Positions 44,202-57,154 of a stretch of DNA of 64,000 bases are shown in pieces. The notes under the pieces were generated by a model, which ran no database searches, was not told the DNA's origin, and saw only the letters and a list, made by a program, of their open reading frames with translations. The stretch spans positions 19,922,070 through 19,986,069 of the forward strand of contig NC_088314.1 in NCBI RefSeq assembly GCF_910592395.1. The letters run 5' to 3'. Each line of letters starts with the position of its first letter. Positions within the stretch are counted from its first letter, which is position 1. The position numbers were made by a program, and so were the translations under genes. The stretch is from Lineus longissimus (Eukaryota; Nemertea; Pilidiophora; Heteronemertea; Lineidae).

Positions 44202-47200
44202 TCAATATCTATAGTCATTTTGGCGGCAAGCCCAGCGTGCCAAAGAAACAATTTCCCCAAACAGTGCATCCGCAGCGACATCAAAGTCATGAGCATGCCT
44301 ATATCCCTCCAGGAGTCTTTTCACACCAGTCCGCCATTCTTCTGCATCTTAGAAACTGCATCAGCAGTAATTGCCTCAATTAGGGTGACTGGGTTAGGCC
44401 TACGCTACACTAGGCCTAGTAACCTACACACCTCCTTTTCATCCATGACCCAATGAGCCTGCATTAGCCCTGCTGCCAAGATAAATTATCTTTTGTGTTT
44501 TTATCCTGATTAATTCAATACAGCTGGTAATTAATATTAACTTATTAATTTTCATAAAAGGTATGGGAATCATACTAGCCACAAAAATGATGGAAAAAAT
44601 ACATCAATGCACGACACTTGGTTAACTAGGAATCATGTCCTATTGACAAGTTTTGTTTTAACAGTTACCTCAGTATCATTTAACAATGTTCTGGTTAATG
44701 CAAAAAGAGGTAATTAAATTATAAATTTTCAAAGAAAATGTGGGAGTGAAAATGTGAATCATGTTCTCTGCCAAATTCTTTGTCATAACTTTTTTTTAAT
44801 TCTGCTTTGCAAGGAATACAAAACACATGAGTGTTCATTTAGTTGATCATTTTTATAGAAGATGTTGGTCTTGAAATATAATATTGGCATGTTGGCATGT
44901 TGCTTTCATACTCACTGTGGGATGGCACTTTTCCCAAATAAATCCGGTTCCCAACTGACAGTCCTTTGAGCTTGTTAAACTGATTTTATGATCTCAGTGT
45001 AGGTGTGGTGACGGTAGCATGTCACCCAGTAGACAATATTCAGAAAGCATGCCTCAACCTGAGATTCTCTGGTTGGGATATAGTGAGAAAGCCAAGGGGA
45101 CTTCGATAAATCTTCGAGATGGCGAAATAAGACACGTGTCTTAGCAAGCATTAGTTTTTGCAAGCATTAAAAAAGCATTGTCCATGTCAATTTTATGTGC
45201 TAAGTATGTCATGACATAATATGTAATATGGGCACAAACTTTGCAACTGCCAAAACTCCCTGATACATGGTTGTCTCAGAACAAGATGTTGAAATTTGAA
45301 CCATCATGTCTAAACTCCAGGGTTGTCTTTTTTCTTCCTCAAGGATGCAAACAAAAAGATAAAAGCAAAGGTCTTTAAAAAAACATTTGACTAAAAACGA
45401 CGAAGGTTGAAAGATGTTTGCTTCAAGTTAATTTTTTGTGCAGCTCGTATCTGTCATCTGATCTGTCAAGTGAACTCTGAACATGAGATGACATGGGCCT
45501 TCTTTCCCTTGCTCGAGGCTTGTATCGTGTGATTGATGACCTCATGCACAGCCACAAGCCTTAAAAGTTATCGATAGTCACGAGGAAAAAATTACAACTG
45601 TAAAAAGTGGCTGAATATTCCAATGGATATGGATGCTGCTCAGTTCTGCCCAGCTGCAGATATGCAAGTCATTCTGAGACAGCATTGGCATAAGTACTGG
45701 TTAGATCAAGTGCCAAGTGAGAGGTGCCACTATATTGAGGGTTCGTACTTGTCCCCAACTGAAGCCGAATTTGTTCGACCATATTGCATCGAAACCACTT
45801 TCACTGCTACTAGTACTCTATCATAAGGCCTAGCACATGTAGCAGCTGAATAAGTATTCTTTAATCGGATGATGTGTCTCCTGTGTATATACATATACAG
45901 TTGTGGTCGTTGGTGATAATTATGGGGGAACCGCCCACTGGTTTATGCAGCAGGATTCTTAAACCCTTAAGGCCTATGCTGTTCTTTCAGAATTTAAAAT
46001 GATCAGATATGATTATGCTTCTGCTTTATTCCATCCCTGCTATTGGCACTTAAGCTATCGGCTAGGTCATACCCTGTTGAATTTCTCAACGATCTTTTGA
46101 TGTAAATACACAATATTGAGGATGACAGCATGGTTTTCTCGATACTACTTTTTGTCACAAGACTATCCCAACCCTCCACACTCAATCCTCTTGCAAACAG
46201 GGCCTACAAAATGACTCCTCTTGATGCATGTTTCTGAGGGAGTAAGTATGAATCAAGTGAAATGCCCTGAACACACTCTACTTGAGGGATCGTCACAGAA
46301 TGTCACAAGCGATGAATTTGTTCCTGATCTCAAAACGATTTTAAACAACCTTATGTCTGGTACAGCAGAGGATTAAGTTTTCGCAGAGAATATTAAAAAG
46401 CATTCCTCCCTATTGCCTTGTCTGACTGTCATTTTATCACCCTGCATGGATGCAAATTAGCTCTTATAACAATTGCAATCTTCAAACAAGCAGATTGGTT
46501 ACAAATATAAACAGTCGACTAGAAAAAAACCCCTCAATTTCAATCTTAATTTTAGCAGCTTGCTTTGCCTTGTTGTTCGTATCATGTCACCTTAATTCAA
46601 CCAGTACCAACCTCTGGAATTTTTGCAGATTTTATAATTATCATTGCTTTAAAATAAAGACAATAGTTTTAGTAATTTGCTAAGAATTATCTCTTCCATA
46701 TGTTCAGTCTGGAACTGTAGCTGGAAAAAATAGGTCACTCATGTTGATGTCTGTATGCAAATGAGCTGCGAGGAGTGTTCTGCCGTCAGCTGCACATAAT
46801 GAGAATTTTCCCGTGATCGATTTTCTCTTGTATTGCGGCAATTGACAGAATGCGATATTATGGGATGCTGTGTGTGCACAGTCTGTGTGCATTGTCCTGA
46901 CAGTTGCCTCCCACGTCCTGTGGAGAGATATTGATCAGGTTAGCTGGCCCAGTGCCAAGTTGGGGCGATGATTTTTAGAATGAATGGCATCTAATATTTT
47001 ATGATTTGGATCGAAGGTAGAGTGAAAATGCTGCAGACTAGTAAACATGATTTAAAAACGAAAGAACAAGCTGTTGTTATTGACTTAAATATTGCAAAGC
47101 ATAAATCTTTTGCCATGACCCGAGAAAAATGTTTAAATTGGCATTATGGCCGTTTGCAGTATCTGCACTCTTTGACAGGGTCATTGCATAAACCGTGTTG

Positions 47201-50200
47201 GGACACCCCTATTCCACCTTGGAGTAATCAACCCTACCGAGTGTAATTTCTTCCAAAAATTCAGCCAACTTTTCATGTTTGGTTCATATAAATTGACCCA
47301 GAATAGACAGACAGACCCAGAATAGACAGACATTCCGAACTGGGGTCCATTCTTGTGCTGCCCAGGGTTAAGATACATTTCAGATCAGTCTGAGTGCTAG
47401 GCAGTCTTGTCACTCTTTGGGATGTAGAGATGCTGTTCAAACGTGGATGCCTATACTTGACATCAAAAATTATTTTGACTTTACTGGTGTAAATATGTAT
47501 TTGGATATCTTATCTTTATTATATTCCACTCACTGCTGCTGTGTTCTTTTCATCTAAGGTGTATATTTCTTGTGTAAGGTAGACCTGTCTTCACACTGAT
47601 GACGCCCTCACTTGTAAAGTTGCAAGAAGTAGAATTCTGGTGCAAGAGTTGACAGTGGGTTTAGGTACAGTGCAGTTGGCAGCTTTGATCAAGGACAGAG
47701 CCCAGTTACATGACATAGCAGTTCTTACTTCAGATGAGGGTTGGTTTTGAGTGCCACAGTGCTCATTATCACAATGCGGGGGCTTCAACTTGGCACTCCT
47801 CTAAGGACAAGCCTCATTGCTGATTTCATCCGATTGCACAGATGACGATGACATTGCAAAGTTTAGATAAGGGTGTGAAGTGGGTGTCACTGTACCTGTT
47901 ACCAAGACATGAGTGCATGGTCATCAACGAGGTATACTGTTTTTAAAATGCTCCATCCGACATGATCGCGCAGCCGCAACAAACAAAATGTAAATTTCCA
48001 GACAATTAATAGGTCTAGGTTCCAGGGACACAAGCTGCCACGACTCGTGGGGTTTGATAACTTAATCTTGATGAATGAAAACACATCAATTTATGCATAT
48101 ATTCATTACACTGTGGGCTGAAATTATGTATTTATGAAATGATAATGTCAGCCTCTGCATTTTCGTGTAAACAATTTTGAGAGTGAAAAATAAAATTGAT
48201 ACACTTTGAGCCAGCTGAACAGGATTGAAGGGAGTGTTCAGTCCTGACATTGGGTGGTTTTCGATGGTTCTGATTTTTTTCAACAGTTTGCATCAATATG
48301 TATAGGCTTATTGGGAGGTTCTGGAACCCCAGGTGGTGGTGAGGCAAGCCACTTTTTCATGAGATAAAGAGTCCTTCACTGACCTCCCCCCAGAACAAAT
48401 GGTAAACCTGACCTCTCCTGTGGCATGTTGACCAGTGAACATTGTCGTAATCCACATCTACACGGTACCCACTTCGTCTACAACTGCCAAGCTAAGCCAG
48501 ATATTTATACGATTTTTAGGTTTTTTTGTTTAACTTCGGGTTTTATCATGAGTAATGCTCCACTTCATAGAAATACGGTGTCGCAAAGTCTGAAATAAAC
48601 TGATTTACAAATCAATAGGGCCACGAGTGCAGTTTTCATCACTTCCAAGTCCAAGAGATTATTGCATCCGTAACTGGTCACCTTGATTGAACCAGTGACC
48701 TCCTGATTGGGTACAAGCTACCCTCATTATCTGTATGATCCTAGGGATATCAATAGCAACAGTTGTTAGAGTCATATGTAGCCTGTTTCAGGCTAACTTG
48801 GATGTGCTGAGTCAAGTACGGCTGGTTTAACTAGTCCATTTCAGGCAAACTAGGTTTAGTTCTTGCACATGCTGTGGTACATGATATTCATGCTTTCCAG
48901 TCAAAGTATGAATTACACTTAAAGGGATGACTGCCTGAAGTGAAACACAGTCTTACACCAGGCTTCGGCCTTACTCGGGATTTTATATTTTACCCGTCAG
49001 CTTTCACAAACTTGTGTGATGTGATGACATACATACCAACACAAAAATAACCAATTAGTCTTGTTAAACAGTTATGTCTGGCTGGGCTATTAATGGCACA
49101 GAATTTTGATATTGGCCTGCCCTTGGCGATGCAATTGATAAATAAAAAAATATGAAGGACTTTCTGAACGAATTTCACAAAGCATATGATGGAATTCTTA
49201 CCGATATTTAATTGCAACATCAGACAAAATGCTGCCATTCTGCAAAGGAACGTTTCTTGCAGTGCACAACATATTTTAGAAATGATTATCTATCGCTTGT
49301 GGACTTGCTTTGTATGAGGCATGATAGATCAGGGCAGAAAGAGCTCAAGACTTGAATGAAAATGCTGTGTGGCGTGGCTGTTGTAATGAAGGTGTGTTAC
49401 TTAAAGCCAGAACTGTATTTAGGTGCATGACTCTCTATGGACTTATTATACTTCTCTCTGATCATCCTGCATGTGAACCTGTGTGCTGTACCGGTACAAA
49501 AAACAGATGTGGAAACTTTATCTATTATAAATCTAGGGCTGAATTGACAAAGGAATAAAAAAATACAATTAAATGTATTCTTTTTCCAATCATCTTTAGC
49601 CAAGTCACGAAGACCTACACTCTAAAAGTACATCATCCCCTGAGGACTATACTCCTATTCTAATAGATATCTCACAATATCGATTTGTTCCACGTCTGAC
49701 TCGGGAACATCTAAACAGGGAATCGCGGACAATGCGCTCATCAATAATATGATACTGTCATCAGACTTTTTCCCACAGAACACAATTGTGAATCATCTCC
49801 TTTGCACAATTGGGCTCTGATGGATGAAAAAATTTCTGTGTTACTGATTATACTGTGTGTCAGGTAGTGCAACATGGTTTGTTTTGGCTGTTCTACAAGT
49901 TGTGTAATACTCCCACATGACACTATCCTGACTCTCATATTTTTAAGAAGATCCCCTCATGTTTCTGGGTGAGTATAAAAAATGGAAATGGCATAAAAAG
50001 GCGTGAGAATTCTCCATGAGCAAAATAATGCTATTGTAGAGAATATGTCACAAAAATATTATGCTATTATATGGTATGACATTCATAGTGATTTGTGTTT
50101 GAGAACTTGATTCTTTTGTTTGGTGCTGTCAGTGGTACAAATTGCACGAGTCACTGCTAACTGATCATAATATACCACAACTCGTGAAATTCTAAACGCA

Positions 50201-53119
50201 GCGGTTTGTCTCGTTAAGGTGAATGATCATTGCGCCTGCCGTCATGGTGGGAAAATATCTTGCATGGTTGATTAGTGCTCTGAATGTCTGGGTTGGTGGT
50301 GCAGTGTGATAGTAATGCTGTGATAACAATCTCATTCGACACTAGTATGGACAGACTATCTTAGCAATATCTAATTTCTCCCAAAGATTGATTTTTTTAC
50401 TGTTGTGCCTTATTTGGTGAGCCTGGATTATGCTTAGTCCTTTTAAAAGCTAGGCCTTTGTTGAACTAGAGGTAGCATGGTGTGTTGTTAAGGCCAATTA
50501 TGAATACACTAAATATTTGTTTGATGTAAATGTCACTGGGTCGTCATCATTTGAATAAAATGATTTCGGGCATTGTCCTTGGTTTATATTTCTAGGTTTG
50601 ATAGAGGAAGCTAAGTATCATGGCAGGGTTTGTGTATGTGTGTTACTTGTTTTCCTGGACATGGGATCATACAACCACTTTGCGCATTCTTGACTTGAAT
50701 GGTTAGGGATTACTCGTCTACTCATCTGATGCCAGAGAATGTGGTCCAGAACAGCCCACTCTGGGACGCTGAGAGAATGGCCCCAATGGCAACACGGTGC
50801 ATCAATTGAGACTAAGCTCTTGGGATCAATGGGGAGAACAAGTGACCACAGCCAGGTTCATAAGAGACATAGGCCTGGTTCTGTAGCATAAAGCCCTAAA
50901 AAAGAAAATTGAATGCTAACAAGAAAAAGAAAAGGAACGGGCACTCCAGCTTTTAGCCTTAATATAGGCCTATTAGAGGATGACCCACCCATTGGTGGTT
51001 GGACACAGCACATACAATCACCATTCATGTTGACAACAACAAACTGTTTTTGGGTGTTAGTTGTAAATATTTTGAGAGTATCTAACAACTTTGTGCCCCT
51101 ATGACGCACATCATTGGAAGTTTTTTGCTCAAAGTAAGGATATTCACAGTACTTTTTGATGAAATCATAACAGCCGCACTACTTTTTGGAGGACAATTTA
51201 ACATCACACTAAGATCTGATGCGAACATAAGTTTTATGGCTACGCAATGGACTTTTATATCACATTTGCCCAACGAAAAAGAAGGTTTTAAAAAATTTAT
51301 GAAATATCAATATTCTAAAAACCCTTTTCCCAAATGAATTTTTAAGTCAATATAACCACTAACGACACAGAAGTGATCAACAAACTGTTTAATTAAAAAA
51401 AATATCTGTCAGGTCGTTCGAGGATATTGACCCCCAACGAATGGTTGGCACTAACAGGTGCACAGCTTTTAATACATTAAAAAATTGTTGTGTTTGATCA
51501 GATTAGTCTCTGCGAAGACTAATAAGAGAATATTTGCGAACGTTTTTTTGTATCCCACGCTTGGCACTGAGTCCTCTGTCTGGGAAGAATGAATTAATTG
51601 GAACTTGATGCATGTGAAATAGACTTGGAATGAAGACTAATTTGTCTCATAATCAGGAATAAACGAAATTTGTGAAAAAACTTAATTGCATTGTTGTTTC
51701 ATCATAACTTTGACTGAATTTTCTGAACACTGATGCACAATTATATGTGATATACACAGTCAATGAGCTAATCTTCGCCCAGACTGACTAAGCCTCCCAA
51801 CTATGGCGTGTTACATTTATAAACAGTAGCGCCTTGCTTTGTTGACAAACATATGCAAATACACTCCTTGGTGACCTATTTCCCATGGTAGGCCTAGTGA
51901 AACAGCTCATCACCCATTTCCCAAGTGACGACATGATATAGGTCAACAGAACTTATGAGAACAAATTTACTTTTTCAAGTTAAGTGGTTCGAGTGATTGT
52001 TAAAATTCTTTGATGGGGTGTGTTTGGGTGACTCTGTGGAAGAACAGGTTCCTGGAGTATGTATATAACACAAAAAGTCCCCTCACCAGCGACCATCTCT
52101 ATAGGTCAAATGTTAAAATAATTGTCAAGGAGGCCTAGTGACCGTCAATTTGAATATCAAATTTTTGCGAAAAGGATGAGATCATAAGTGTAGGTGAGCT
52201 AGGTTATAGGGTATCAGAATGACGCCTTTTCACAGAAAAAAATTTGAATTTGACCATTGACTGATTGAGATGGCTACTAAAAAAAACATTAGTTTGGGGC
52301 GTGGGAGGAAATATCATACTGCCAACAGCTTGTTATTGCTGCGAATGGCCTACTCTTTGCAGATTACAGAGGACAAAGTAGGTGTTTTGCCCCCCCCCCC
52401 CCCATAACCAAAAGGCCAGCTACCACCCTGTACTCCAAGGTAGGGCTGTTTCTTGAAGATGATGAAACGATTTTCATTGCTCAAGCCCTCAAAGAGTTAC
52501 ACAGCAGTATTCAACATATTCCATCCTTGTAAGTTTCGAGTTGGCCTGTCATTTCAGTGACCCACCCTTAAAGTGCTTTGGAGGCATTAAAGTTGTCACA
52601 CCCAAGGTGAAAGAAACCCTTTTTCACTGGCCTGGCCAGGGAAAGGTTTTTGTTTTGAATTTCTCAATTGGATTTATTTCAGTTTCTCCAGCAGCTTTAG
52701 TATGACGAAAGTCACCAAAAAAAAGTTTCTAAAGATGTCCACTCAATCATGAAGTGAGCATGTGCCTATGGTATGATCAAGTCATAGGCCTGCTTCTTTT
52801 CTGGCATGAGACCAAGTCTACAAGATTGGAATGCCAGCTATTTACTATTATAGGCCTCACAGTGGGTTATCTTTATACAGGCTTGGCGTTTGTTCAGATT
52901 GAGTGGGTGTGAGGCGGGACAGTATGCGTTTGTTGATACAAGCATGGTGACAACTCCCTATAGGCACTGTAAAGTGCTGCCATCTATGTCATATTTCGCT
53001 TTGGTTGACGACTTTGGTTGTCGGGCATTGAGGTATACTTTCTAAAACAGGTTTCGATAGGGCAACCCCTTTGTCACTGTAAGGTGCTGCCAAGCTGGGT
53101 AAAGTATAGTGAAGTGAAG
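44202..53119. other. Long non-coding stretch
   Basis: About 9 kb with no supported gene or element, apart from the short duplication at 47297 and a 14-C tract at 52390-52403. It could be intergenic or a long intron. Confidence 0.5.
47297..47332 (+). repeat. Short tandem duplication GACCCAGAATAGACAGACA
   Basis: Two adjacent copies of about 19 bp. Confidence 0.5.
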
Positions 53120-53410
53120 TTCGGGGCTTGAACAGTTATAGAAAAATTTCCAAAGCCAAAAATATTTTGGGACTGATGATGTTTCTTCATTTGGAGCAGT
53201 AAAAAAAGTGAAAAAAATATTTGGACTTAGAAATTTTTTCATCGTTCAGAGTTAAAATGTTTCAAAAGTTCAAAATTCTGAAAAAATTCCAAAGCCAAAA
53301 TTTTTTGGGACTGATGATGTTTCTTCATTTGGAGCAGGAAAAAAAAGTGAAAAAAATGTTTGGACTTGAAATTTTTTTTATCTGTAGCATGATTAATTTG
53401 CCGCAAGTAA
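53120..53410 (+). repeat. Internal part of the pogo-like MITE (two ~120-bp repeats)
   Basis: Two copies of the GGGACTGATGATGTTTCTTC repeat and the ATCTGTAGCATGA end, without the CAGTNGAACC terminus. It is a truncated copy. Confidence 0.55.
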
Positions 53411-56103
53411 TTTCTTGTCTGGACCCTTGGCTAAGACGTCTGCTGTATGTTCAGTTGCAATGAGGAAATGGGACCCCCTTCATTCAAATATTTGCTTGTC
53501 CTGACTTAAACATATTGAAGGAATTCAAAAGTCAACTCAAGACCGATACTTCTGTTTGATCGAGATTTCGAGGAAATACCATTTCACACCACAGGAATAC
53601 TCCTTTTGATACTCGACTTGATAAGTGAGAAGAATCGGGTTGGTCCAAAGTTTAAGGACACTATTGTCAAAGATCTTATTGAGATAGAAATAACCATGCC
53701 AAATAAAACGAAGATAACTTTCAAAGACATCTACTACTCCTTGATACGACTCTTGTTAGACTGTGTACCTTGGAATGTGTCTTGGCCAAGATAGAAAGAT
53801 GATCATCAAATATCGTATCGAGGAGGATATGAGAATTCCTTGAAATAAACAAAACAAATAAGCGTATTTTGCAAACAAATGGTCACTCTTTGAGTTCTAG
53901 GTTCGACTTTTGCTGGTAGTTTAGATGGATGAGGTGTGATTTTGGGGGTTAGGCCAAGAAATTGAGGTGATCAGAGAGCTTATCGAGGAGAAAATAGCAA
54001 TATGCTGATATTTTTGATTAAAAATACCCGCCTTAAATGACATGAACGATCATCTAATTGAGGAAGGAAGGTCTGACAACATCATGCCTTGTGATCTCAG
54101 GAAATGGAGAAAAACAAATATATTTGTGAAAACAAGTGGTCCTTCTTAGTTGAGTTTATTCTCCAAGAGTTCTGGTAATAATTCTTTCTTCGTAGTTATG
54201 AAGAAGGAAGTGATATTGCGACCCTGGTCAAGGTTGTACCAGGCACCCTAACAGGAAGGACAATCTTGAGAATTCTAAATTGAAGTGTCATTTCTTAGAA
54301 TGTCGAATGTAATGTTTAAGAAAACTAATCATATGGATGTACTTGGCAATTATGTACACAGGAATTGGAAAATGTCTTGTTTAATAAAGAATAAGAAATA
54401 TTACAGTGTTGAATTTTGGTTAATTTATTGTTTGCTGAATTTTTAAAACTTTTTTTCATTAATTGAACGTATTTTTAGTGGTGTATTGAATAATTTGATA
54501 TGTGACATTTGTCAACTCGTCCTAATATCTTCAAAGGCTGTCTTACCTATCAAATTGTGTTGAACTTCAAGCAGGAAGTTTTGGTTTTGCTTTGGCAGAG
54601 CCGCGTTTAGACACTATTGTTGGAATAAACTTGTTGATAAATTGTGGATGACAGCCCAACTTCGTCCACAAAACATAGATCATTCTACATATTTGATATG
54701 CTGTTGGTCTTCATATCATTTTCTTTTCGGTCAGGGCTTTGATAGTCTTTGTATCAGCCTACACGGCAGCAATGTTGAAATTCATGATTCATTATAAAAA
54801 ATTAGCAGAACTGAAAAGTTTCAAATCAGAGTCGGCCTTTGAGTTTCAGCAAAATATACATTCAAATCTTTTTGCACTTGTCCCAAACAGGAGTAGTGAT
54901 ATCCTCTTTGACCAGATAACTTGAAGTTCAGTCGGACTCATACCTGAGTGCTTGTCATAAAACACCCTATATTAAACCTACAATGTTGAAAGATATATTG
55001 AAAAGCATTCTGAACTTCCCCTCGAGAAGAAGCATGATAAAAGTCTATTGGCCAGACAGGTGAAAGCCTTCGTCACCCATCCCCGATTGAACAAAACCTT
55101 GCTGGCACACGGGATTGATCAAATTTGTCCCCGATTTCAAATAGATTATTGACACTTGGAGTATCATCTGATCAATATTCAGGGCTCTTTCAAATCAAAT
55201 TGATTCGATTCAATCATTCATGGTGCCGTTTCCATGTTCCCAACACAATTTGTGCCGCATACCAGAGGCATCATGCTTGGCTGGTTTCAACATAAACAAA
55301 CTTTTGGTGGATGATCCAATGAAATCATGTTTGGTGGTTGTTCCTTGGTCACATATAGGTCACATACTCCATAATGATCGACCGTTTCGCCCTAACTTTC
55401 CAGAATTGTGCATGTGTTGTTGTAGTGTTAATCAAAGTATAACAGATCATGAATTAAATGTGTGTCAGATACCCAGTAACCAGCCGATTGAATAGTTATC
55501 GTTCTTGACACTACCATCATGCCTCAACAGAATAGAAGATTCACCGAAACTATTTTCTGAAAAATTCGAATCAGGTGTGTTATCTCACCAAACAAAGAAA
55601 GGTAAACTTTGTTCTTGTCAAAGAGAATATTCATAACTTAGGTTTATTTTGTCACCTTTTCGAAGAAACCGCGTTCCCACTATGTTGGAATGTTTGATTA
55701 TCATATTTGGTTGTAATTGAAAGAGGTCGTGGGATGGTACCTAGATGGTACTGGGACATGTTGAAGCAAAGAAATCAGTTACTTTCTTTCTTTGTCGTGA
55801 TTTTCTAAGAAACTGTTACTTAGCTGTGGGATTGTTTGAGGTATGGTTATCATTGAGATATCGTAGGATGGTTAGATAGTCATAAAAAAAACAACACTGC
55901 TGATGTATCTGAGGAAATCTTCAAAAGTCGAAGAAATTTTTTTCTTTCAAAAATCTTAAAAGTGTGTCTTTTCTGTGGTAGAAAATACTGTTGAGACTTG
56001 GGTCTGCCTCACTGACTTGAAAGTCAGAAATCATCTTCAGTGATCCTCTCAGTGATCTCCATGAAGATATGATAAAGTTACAGGAAACAGTCCTCTGAAA
56101 GAA
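53411..56103. other. Non-coding, nothing recognised
   Basis: AT-rich; open frames are at most 91 codons. No splice-consistent exon pair was seen. Confidence 0.5.
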
Positions 56104-56275
56104 ATGCGCTGTGTGACAGTGGTAGGGTGTCTGACTGGTGATCAGAAGGTCGTGGCTTCAAGGCCACTGGTTACTTTGAAGTGTCCTGAAATGGCCAAGT
56201 GTGTTCTGCAGGTTTCTGGGTTTGGTTAAGTCATGAAACTAAAGTGCTATATGAGAACTTACTATTGACTAACAT
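56104..56275 (+). repeat. tRNA-derived SINE
   Basis: A tRNA-like head with A box near GTGGTAGGGTG (56119-56129), a CTGACTGGTGATCAGAAGG anticodon-arm-like stretch, and B box GTGGCTTCAAGGCC (56152-56165). A short body with AAAGTGCTATATGAGAA follows. The sequence between A and B boxes is too diverged to call a functional tRNA. Confidence 0.5.
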
Positions 56276-56957
56276 TTCTTATTTCATGTGGGTAAACTCG
56301 TCATTGTGATCAGCTGACCATGAAATACACAGCAATCTTTGGTAAAAAACCAATGCAACGGATCAAAAAGTTAATGATGGATGAGCGTGTCTTGCTTTAA
56401 TTTCTGTTATTAGTATGAAGTGGTTCTAAGAACAGTGAAACGTTGCGAGTCAAAGCATCCACTCATGTCTAAATGTTGTTGGCAACATGACGTTTTTCGT
56501 TCCAAATGAGTAATTCCTCGACAGGTTTGATGGGAAAATGATGTTTTTGCATTCGGTGTCTAAAACATCGTCTAGGATCACTTGCTTTTTATGGGTACAT
56601 TAAAAACTTATCATGCCGGAGAAAAAGGAACTGGTAGACCTTGTTTGATACCATATAGATTATCTTACTGTGTGTAACAGAATGATGAATTGCTTTGAAC
56701 TCTGCTCTTCAAATTGCAGGGTTGTTCTCTATAGTTATCTTTAACTTTCAGAAACAAGTTGTGCCCTCTAGATCCTGTCAGATGTGTTGGATAATTTTGA
56801 TGAAACTGAGTGCAAGTTTTTCTCATTGAGGTGAACTACATTAATCAGCTTAAACTTCGCAAATTCTACCTTCTTAAGATATTGGTAGATATGGCATATG
56901 ACAGTTCATCGTCCAAAACGTTTAAAAATAAACTCAAAGTCCTCTACGGATTTGCCG

Positions 56958-57154
56958 ATATGTGACCCACCACGACAAAATGAGTCGCATGTCGCACAGA
57001 AGATGAGCCTAAAATGACACCAGGACATAATAGAAGAAATTGATATGCTCCGATTTTACAAAAGGCAGACAATGGTGAAATGAACAACCAGTCTGTCTCA
57101 ACCTGTCAAGCTCAGAGCGACATGCGACCTGTTTTGTCATGGCGGGTCACATAT
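56958..57154. mobile_element. MITE with ATATGTGACCC termini, related to the foldback at 32754
   Basis: Left ATATGTGACCCACCACGACA and right TCATGGCGGGTCACATAT ends match as inverted repeats for about 38 bp with a few mismatches. The right arm contains CAACCTGTCAAGCTCAGAG, which matches the arms at 32754-32966. Confidence 0.6.
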
